A stretch of 64,000 nt of DNA from Bacteroidota bacterium (GTDB lineage: Bacteria > Bacteroidota > Bacteroidia > Chitinophagales > Chitinophagaceae), in the NCBI GenBank assembly GCA_005882315.1, contig VBAR01000001.1, forward strand, positions 1,437,736-1,501,735. Direction: 5' to 3'. The stretch's first letter is position 1. The number at the start of each line of letters is the position of its first letter. A program made the translations under genes and the position numbers. Positions 60,705 through 64,000 of the stretch are shown in pieces. The notes below the pieces were generated by a model, which saw only the letters and a program-made list of their open reading frames with translations, did not search any database and was not told where the DNA came from.

Positions 60705-62132
60705 TCAGATCTTTACTTCTTTCCACTTGCCTTTTCTGAAATAATACCAGGCGGCTAATGCAAGAAATGTTTCAGCAACGGGGATTGCAATGAATGCGCC
60801 GATTGGTCCCATATTAAATCCTTTGGCAAGTATCCATGCCAATGGGATCTGGAAAAACCAGAAACCAACAAGATTTATCAGTGTAGGGGTTTTGGTATCA
60901 CCGGCTCCGTTCAATGCTTGTATCATCACCATTCCTATTCCATAAAAAATATAACCAGCTCCGATTATCTGTAATGCAGAAACACCATAAGCATGCACTT
61001 TAGCCTCATTGGTAAAAATGCTCATGATAGGAGACGAGAAAAACAGGAACAATAACATAACCACGGCCATAAAAAGAGCATTATATTTTGTTGTCAGCAA
61101 TACACTCTTTTCTGCACGGTCAGGTTGTTTAGCCCCCAGGTTTTGCCCTACTAATGTAGCAGCCGCATTACTTAATCCCCATGCAGGTAAAATAAAGAAT
61201 ACAACATTGCGTATGGCCACCTGGTAACCTGCACTTGCATCTGTACTTCCGGTTATGGAAACGAGATAAGCCAGAATGATCCAGCTTCCGCTTTGAATAA
61301 AAAACTGTGAGGTGGCAGGCCATGCTACTTCAAACAAGGTTTTTATTATCGGCAAGTCCCATTTAAAATGTGATCGTTTGATATGAATACTTCTTTTACC
61401 TGCGAATAAATGATAACATTGATAAACGACACCGATACCACGTCCGATAGTGGTTGCAATTGCAGCACCCTTCAATCCCAGTTCAGGAAAAGGACCATAA
61501 CCATAGATCAGCATCGGGCAAAGAAAAATATTTATGGCGCTGGCTATCCATAAACTGCGCATGGCCATTGTTGCATCACCGGCGCCACGGAATATACCAT
61601 TGATAAGGAACAGTAAAATAATTACAATGCTTCCGCCAAGCATGATGCGGGCAAATGTTGTTCCTTCTTTAATTACATCCGGCGCTGCACCCATTAATTT
61701 TAAAATATCAGGAGCGAAGATGGCGCCTGCAATACTTATGACTACAGTCACACCCATTGCTATTAGTATTGATTGGGCACCGGCATGTGCTGCAGCATCA
61801 GGATTTTTTTCGCCAATCCTTCTTGATACCATAGCTGTAGCCGCCGTACTTAACCCGATTGCCAGTGTATAAACAATTGCAATTACAGATTCGGTAAGAC
61901 CAACAGTGGCCATTGCTTCTTTTGCACCGGTTTTAAGATGACTTACGAAATACATATCCACAACAGCAAATATGCTTTCGAGACTGAGTTCAAGAATCAT
62001 TGGTATGGCGAGTAGCACAATAGCTTTTCGAATGCTTCCTTGTGTATAGTCATATTCCCCGCCTTTTAATGACTGGCCAACTAACGAGAAAAAATGAGAC
62101 AATTTATTTTTATATACAGTTGATTGCTGCAT
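60705..62132 (-). CDS. MATE-family efflux transporter
   Basis: This 475-residue inner-membrane exporter uses a Na or H gradient to expel drugs or metabolites. It has twelve hydrophobic segments in two similar halves, starting AIVLLAIPMILELSLESIFAVVDMYFVSHL and containing GAGDATMAMRSLWIASAINIFLCPMLIYG, VAWPATSQFFIQSGSWIILAYLV and GAGDTKTPTLINLVGFWFFQIPLAWIL. The paired GAGD(A/T) motifs on the two halves are typical of NorM/DinF-type MATE proteins. No regulator is adjacent. Confidence 0.95.
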   Translation of the reverse strand: MQQSTVYKNKLSHFFSLVGQSLKGGEYDYTQGSIRKAIVLLAIPMILELSLESIFAVVDMYFVSHLKTGAKEAMATVGLTESVIAIVYTLAIGLSTAATAMVSRRIGEKNPDAAAHAGAQSILIAMGVTVVISIAGAIFAPDILKLMGAAPDVIKEGTTFARIMLGGSIVIILLFLINGIFRGAGDATMAMRSLWIASAINIFLCPMLIYGYGPFPELGLKGAAIATTIGRGIGVVYQCYHLFAGKRSIHIKRSHFKWDLPIIKTLFEVAWPATSQFFIQSGSWIILAYLVSITGSTDASAGYQVAIRNVVFFILPAWGLSNAAATLVGQNLGAKQPDRAEKSVLLTTKYNALFMAVVMLLFLFFSSPIMSIFTNEAKVHAYGVSALQIIGAGYIFYGIGMVMIQALNGAGDTKTPTLINLVGFWFFQIPLAWILAKGFNMGPIGAFIAIPVAETFLALAAWYYFRKGKWKEVKI

Positions 62133-62175
62133 GATTGAAAAGACTTTAAAATTAAGTAAATGAAAAATAAAACAG

Positions 62176-62193
62176 AAGCAACTTGTGTTGCTT
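62176..62193 (-). terminator. probable terminator of the xylanase gene
   Basis: AAGCAAC-TTGT-GTTGCTT reads on the minus strand as a seven-base stem followed by a T-rich tail. It lies in the 268-base gap between the xylanase stop and the MATE start. The gap otherwise holds the palindrome at 62226 and no gene. Confidence 0.5.
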
Positions 62194-62225
62194 TTCGGTT
62201 AACGACAATAAAATCTCAGGTTCTA

Positions 62226-62242
62226 TCCCGAATCGATCGGGA
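62226..62242. repeat. TCCCGA-ATCGA-TCGGGA palindrome
   Basis: A six-base inverted repeat with a five-base centre lies in the gap before the MATE gene. Palindromes of this TCCCGA type are common between genes in this group of bacteria. Role unknown. Confidence 0.4.
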
Positions 62243-62400
62243 ATTACAATGGGAGGCGAACCTTACAAATTTTCATATTCTTTAATTGAAGGAGGACAAA
62301 AATAGGAGAATGTTTTTATCCGGCAAGATTTAGTGCTGATAAATATTGATGAATGTACTATCCGTCTGTTTACGCCAGTATTAAAGGATAAGGCAGCAGA

Positions 62401-63510
62401 TCAAAATTTCACCACTTCCCAGTATGCTTTTTTGGGTTTTAATTCCCTGTCAAAAAGTAAAGGATAATCTTTTCTTCCTCTTACCGGGAAATTATCCAGC
62501 CAACTGCTGCGGTCAGAAATATTCCAAAATGTAACGGCAGAGATATGTTTGCGGTATTTGCGGAAGAGATCAAAACATGTTTTATAAACTTCAATTTGCT
62601 TTTGTTCTTTTTCGGCTGAAAAAATTGTATCATAGTCTTCAGGTTTTCTATCTCTTGCATTATGCTCTTTTGGATAAACAGAAATATCCAGTTCGGTTAT
62701 CTGCATCTTCAGCCCAAGTTTTGAGAAACCGTACAGCGTTTGTTCCAACTGTTCCTTTGATGGTTCATTTAAAGCCCAATGTCCTTGCAGCCCGATACCG
62801 TGAATGGGAACTCCTTTTGCCTTCATATCTTTTACCATGCGTATTATCTTCTCCCTTTTTACTGCGTTAATTTCATTATAGTCATTATAAAATAACAAAG
62901 CATCCGGATCAGCTTCGTGTGCCCATTGAAATGCTTTGGCTACAAATTCTTCGCCGCATATCTTATACCACAACGATGGCCGGAAGTATTCATCTTGCTT
63001 ATCTGATATCACTTCATTTACCACATCCCATGCATAGATGGTTCCTTTGTAGCGGCTTACTACTGCAGTGATATGTTCTTTCAATCGCTGGAGCAAAACT
63101 TCTTTTGTTACTTCTTTACCTTCTGCATCTTTAAATAACCAGCCGGGAGTTTGATTATGCCAGCATAAAGTATGCCCCCGCATTTTTAGATTATTTCTTT
63201 TAGCAAATGCAGCAATCGAATCACCGCCGGCCCAGTTGTAAACTGTTTCCTGTGGATGAATGGGACCCATCTTCATTGCATTTTCAGGCGTCATACTATT
63301 AAACTGTTTCAGTATAAGTTGCGCCTCATCTGTTTTCAGTGCACGGGGAGAAACGGCTACCCCGATATCGAAATAATCTTTATAATAATTTTTCAGACCT
63401 TTTGTTTCATCAGTAACAACAGGTTCCCATTCTGATCTTTTTAGTGAAGAGCATAAAACAAAAAAACTTATAAGTGTAAAAGCAGATAAAGCAATAAAAG
63501 ACCTTTTCAT
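62401..63510 (-). CDS. endo-1,4-beta-xylanase, GH10
   Basis: This 369-residue glycoside hydrolase cuts the xylan backbone. The start at MKRSFIALSAF gives a signal peptide with a possible lipobox (FFVLC, Cys20), so it may be a surface lipoprotein. GH10 motifs are complete: GHTLCWHNQTPGWLF, WDVVNEVISD with acid/base Glu166, FYNDYNE, GIGLQGHW and ITELDISV with nucleophile Glu273, ending TFWNISDRSSWLD. No carbohydrate-binding module is attached. The gene is 16 bases past the permease stop on the same strand, so the two probably form a sugar-utilisation unit. Confidence 0.94.
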   Translation of the reverse strand: MKRSFIALSAFTLISFFVLCSSLKRSEWEPVVTDETKGLKNYYKDYFDIGVAVSPRALKTDEAQLILKQFNSMTPENAMKMGPIHPQETVYNWAGGDSIAAFAKRNNLKMRGHTLCWHNQTPGWLFKDAEGKEVTKEVLLQRLKEHITAVVSRYKGTIYAWDVVNEVISDKQDEYFRPSLWYKICGEEFVAKAFQWAHEADPDALLFYNDYNEINAVKREKIIRMVKDMKAKGVPIHGIGLQGHWALNEPSKEQLEQTLYGFSKLGLKMQITELDISVYPKEHNARDRKPEDYDTIFSAEKEQKQIEVYKTCFDLFRKYRKHISAVTFWNISDRSSWLDNFPVRGRKDYPLLFDRELKPKKAYWEVVKF

Positions 63511-63526
63511 ATTTAAATGATTATGG

Positions 63527-64000
63527 TTAGACAATCGCATTAAGAAAAAGAACACCAATCAGCCCGATTATCGAGATCGTAGTTTCCATTACCGTCCATG
63601 ATAAAAAAGTTTGCTTCAATGACAATTTGAAAAATTCTTTAAACATCCAGAACCCCGAATCATTGATATGCGAACCAAATACACTGCCACTTCCAACTGC
63701 CAACACCATCAATTCAGGTGATACATTGCTTTGGGCTAATAATGGTGCAACTACACCGGCAGCAGTGATAGCTGCTACTGTTGCGGAGCCAATTGTCACC
63801 CTCAATAAAGCAGTGACAACCCAGGCAAAAAATAATGGTGGCATTTCTAATTTCTTACTGAAAGAAGAAATATAATCATCCGTGCCACTATCATCGAGTA
63901 CTTGTTTAAATACACCACCGGCTGTAATGATGAGTAAGATGACAGCAATGCCGCTTATCGCATCGTTCAGCCATTTCATCTGCGTATCCATTTTCACTTT
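63527..64000 (-). CDS. GntP-family gluconate/hexuronate permease (5' end outside window)
   Basis: The last 158 codons of a gluconate:H+ symporter-type protein are present; the frame stays open to the window edge, so the true start lies beyond. Visible parts are KWLNDAISGIAVILLIITAGGVFKQVLDDSG, PPLFFAWVVTALLRVTIGSATVAAITAAGVVAPLL, MVLAVGSGSVFGSHINDSGFWMFKEFF and a final membrane helix. These match GntP-type C-termini (the GSATVA and SHINDSGFW blocks). It precedes the xylanase gene and may import an acidic sugar freed from plant glycans, an inference from context. Confidence 0.92.
   Translation of the reverse strand, partial: KVKMDTQMKWLNDAISGIAVILLIITAGGVFKQVLDDSGTDDYISSFSKKLEMPPLFFAWVVTALLRVTIGSATVAAITAAGVVAPLLAQSNVSPELMVLAVGSGSVFGSHINDSGFWMFKEFFKLSLKQTFLSWTVMETTISIIGLIGVLFLNAIV

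Noticed and set aside
62249-62305. Eighteen-codon plus frame in the gap before the MATE gene
   Set aside because: Too short, no promoter and no conserved feature.
1-64000. CRISPR arrays, tRNA, rRNA, insertion sequences or prophage genes
   Set aside because: I looked for regular spaced repeats, cloverleaf-like ends, transposase motifs and phage structural genes and saw none.

Overview
The window reads as chromosomal DNA of a free-living member of the Bacteroidota, most likely in or near the Chitinophagaceae. Family level is inferred from gene content and was not tested. The evidence is a TonB receptor with a carboxypeptidase-like N-terminal domain, a protein with a type IX secretion C-terminal sorting domain, many lipoproteins, a TamB gene followed by a lipoprotein TamA (TamL), Bacteroidota-type promoters (TTTG, about 19 bases, TAnnTTTG), weak Shine-Dalgarno signals, and moderate-to-low GC with many short AT-rich gaps. 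I see no tRNA, rRNA, CRISPR array, insertion sequence or phage gene. With the starts chosen here no gap without a gene exceeds about 270 bases.

Layout. 1-4.3 kb: a 5'-cut aldo/keto reductase, an HSDL2-like SDR, a cytochrome c lipoprotein, lysS with a near-consensus promoter, and a short truncated secreted protein. 4.4-9.7 kb: a TonB receptor and a small protein, divergent from a tandem pair of paralogous HTH regulators. 9.8-13.5 kb: a DUF4197 lipoprotein and a run of minus-strand secreted proteins, including two small lipoprotein paralogues and an OmpA-like lipoprotein. 13.6-18.4 kb: a flavin-reductase/FAH-hydrolase pair, an alpha/beta hydrolase, a SUMF1-fold protein and a PfkB kinase. 18.5-26.9 kb: phenylacetate catabolism, as tetR-paaE and, after two unrelated genes, paaABCD-paaG-paaI-(frameshifted four-helix gene)-paaY. 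27-31.7 kb: a T9SS cargo protein, a small Cys-rich protein, obg, gmk and a CNNM/CorC-type protein. 31.7-34.1 kb: the 5-oxoprolinase set pxpBCA. 34.2-43.2 kb: a radical SAM/SPASM enzyme, two MarR regulators, a KdnA-like aminotransferase, an alpha/beta hydrolase, an acyl-CoA dehydrogenase, a membrane protein, an AhpD-like protein and a lone korB. 43.2-52 kb: a cupin/JmjC protein, a Met/Arg-rich secreted peptide, rnhB with a non-ATG start, heme A synthase, a membrane-anchored patatin, a lipid kinase, and a FabH-like enzyme. 52-59.4 kb: tamB-tamL, an outer-membrane biogenesis pair. 59.5-64 kb: an HGSNAT-like membrane acyltransferase, a MATE transporter, a GH10 xylanase and a 5'-cut gluconate-type permease.

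The clearest pathway is phenylacetyl-CoA degradation. PaaABC(E) epoxidises phenylacetyl-CoA, PaaD supports Fe-S maturation, PaaG isomerises the epoxide to the oxepin, PaaI and PaaY act as housekeeping thioesterases, and the TetR protein is the probable sensor. The ligase PaaK and the later steps (PaaZ, PaaF, PaaH, PaaJ) are not in the window. The acyl-CoA dehydrogenase and the lone korB could feed related acyl-CoA metabolism.

The most unusual items are: a 14-22 base element found three times, each just downstream of a regulator gene; the single-base frameshift in the four-helix gene inside the paa operon; the probable CTG start of rnhB; a MarR-type operator touching its own start codon; the Met/Arg/Gln-rich exported peptide; the tandem HTH regulators with a shared large C-terminal domain; and a 29-codon open frame facing the radical SAM gene. 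I did not find a clear new multi-gene defence or biosynthetic system.
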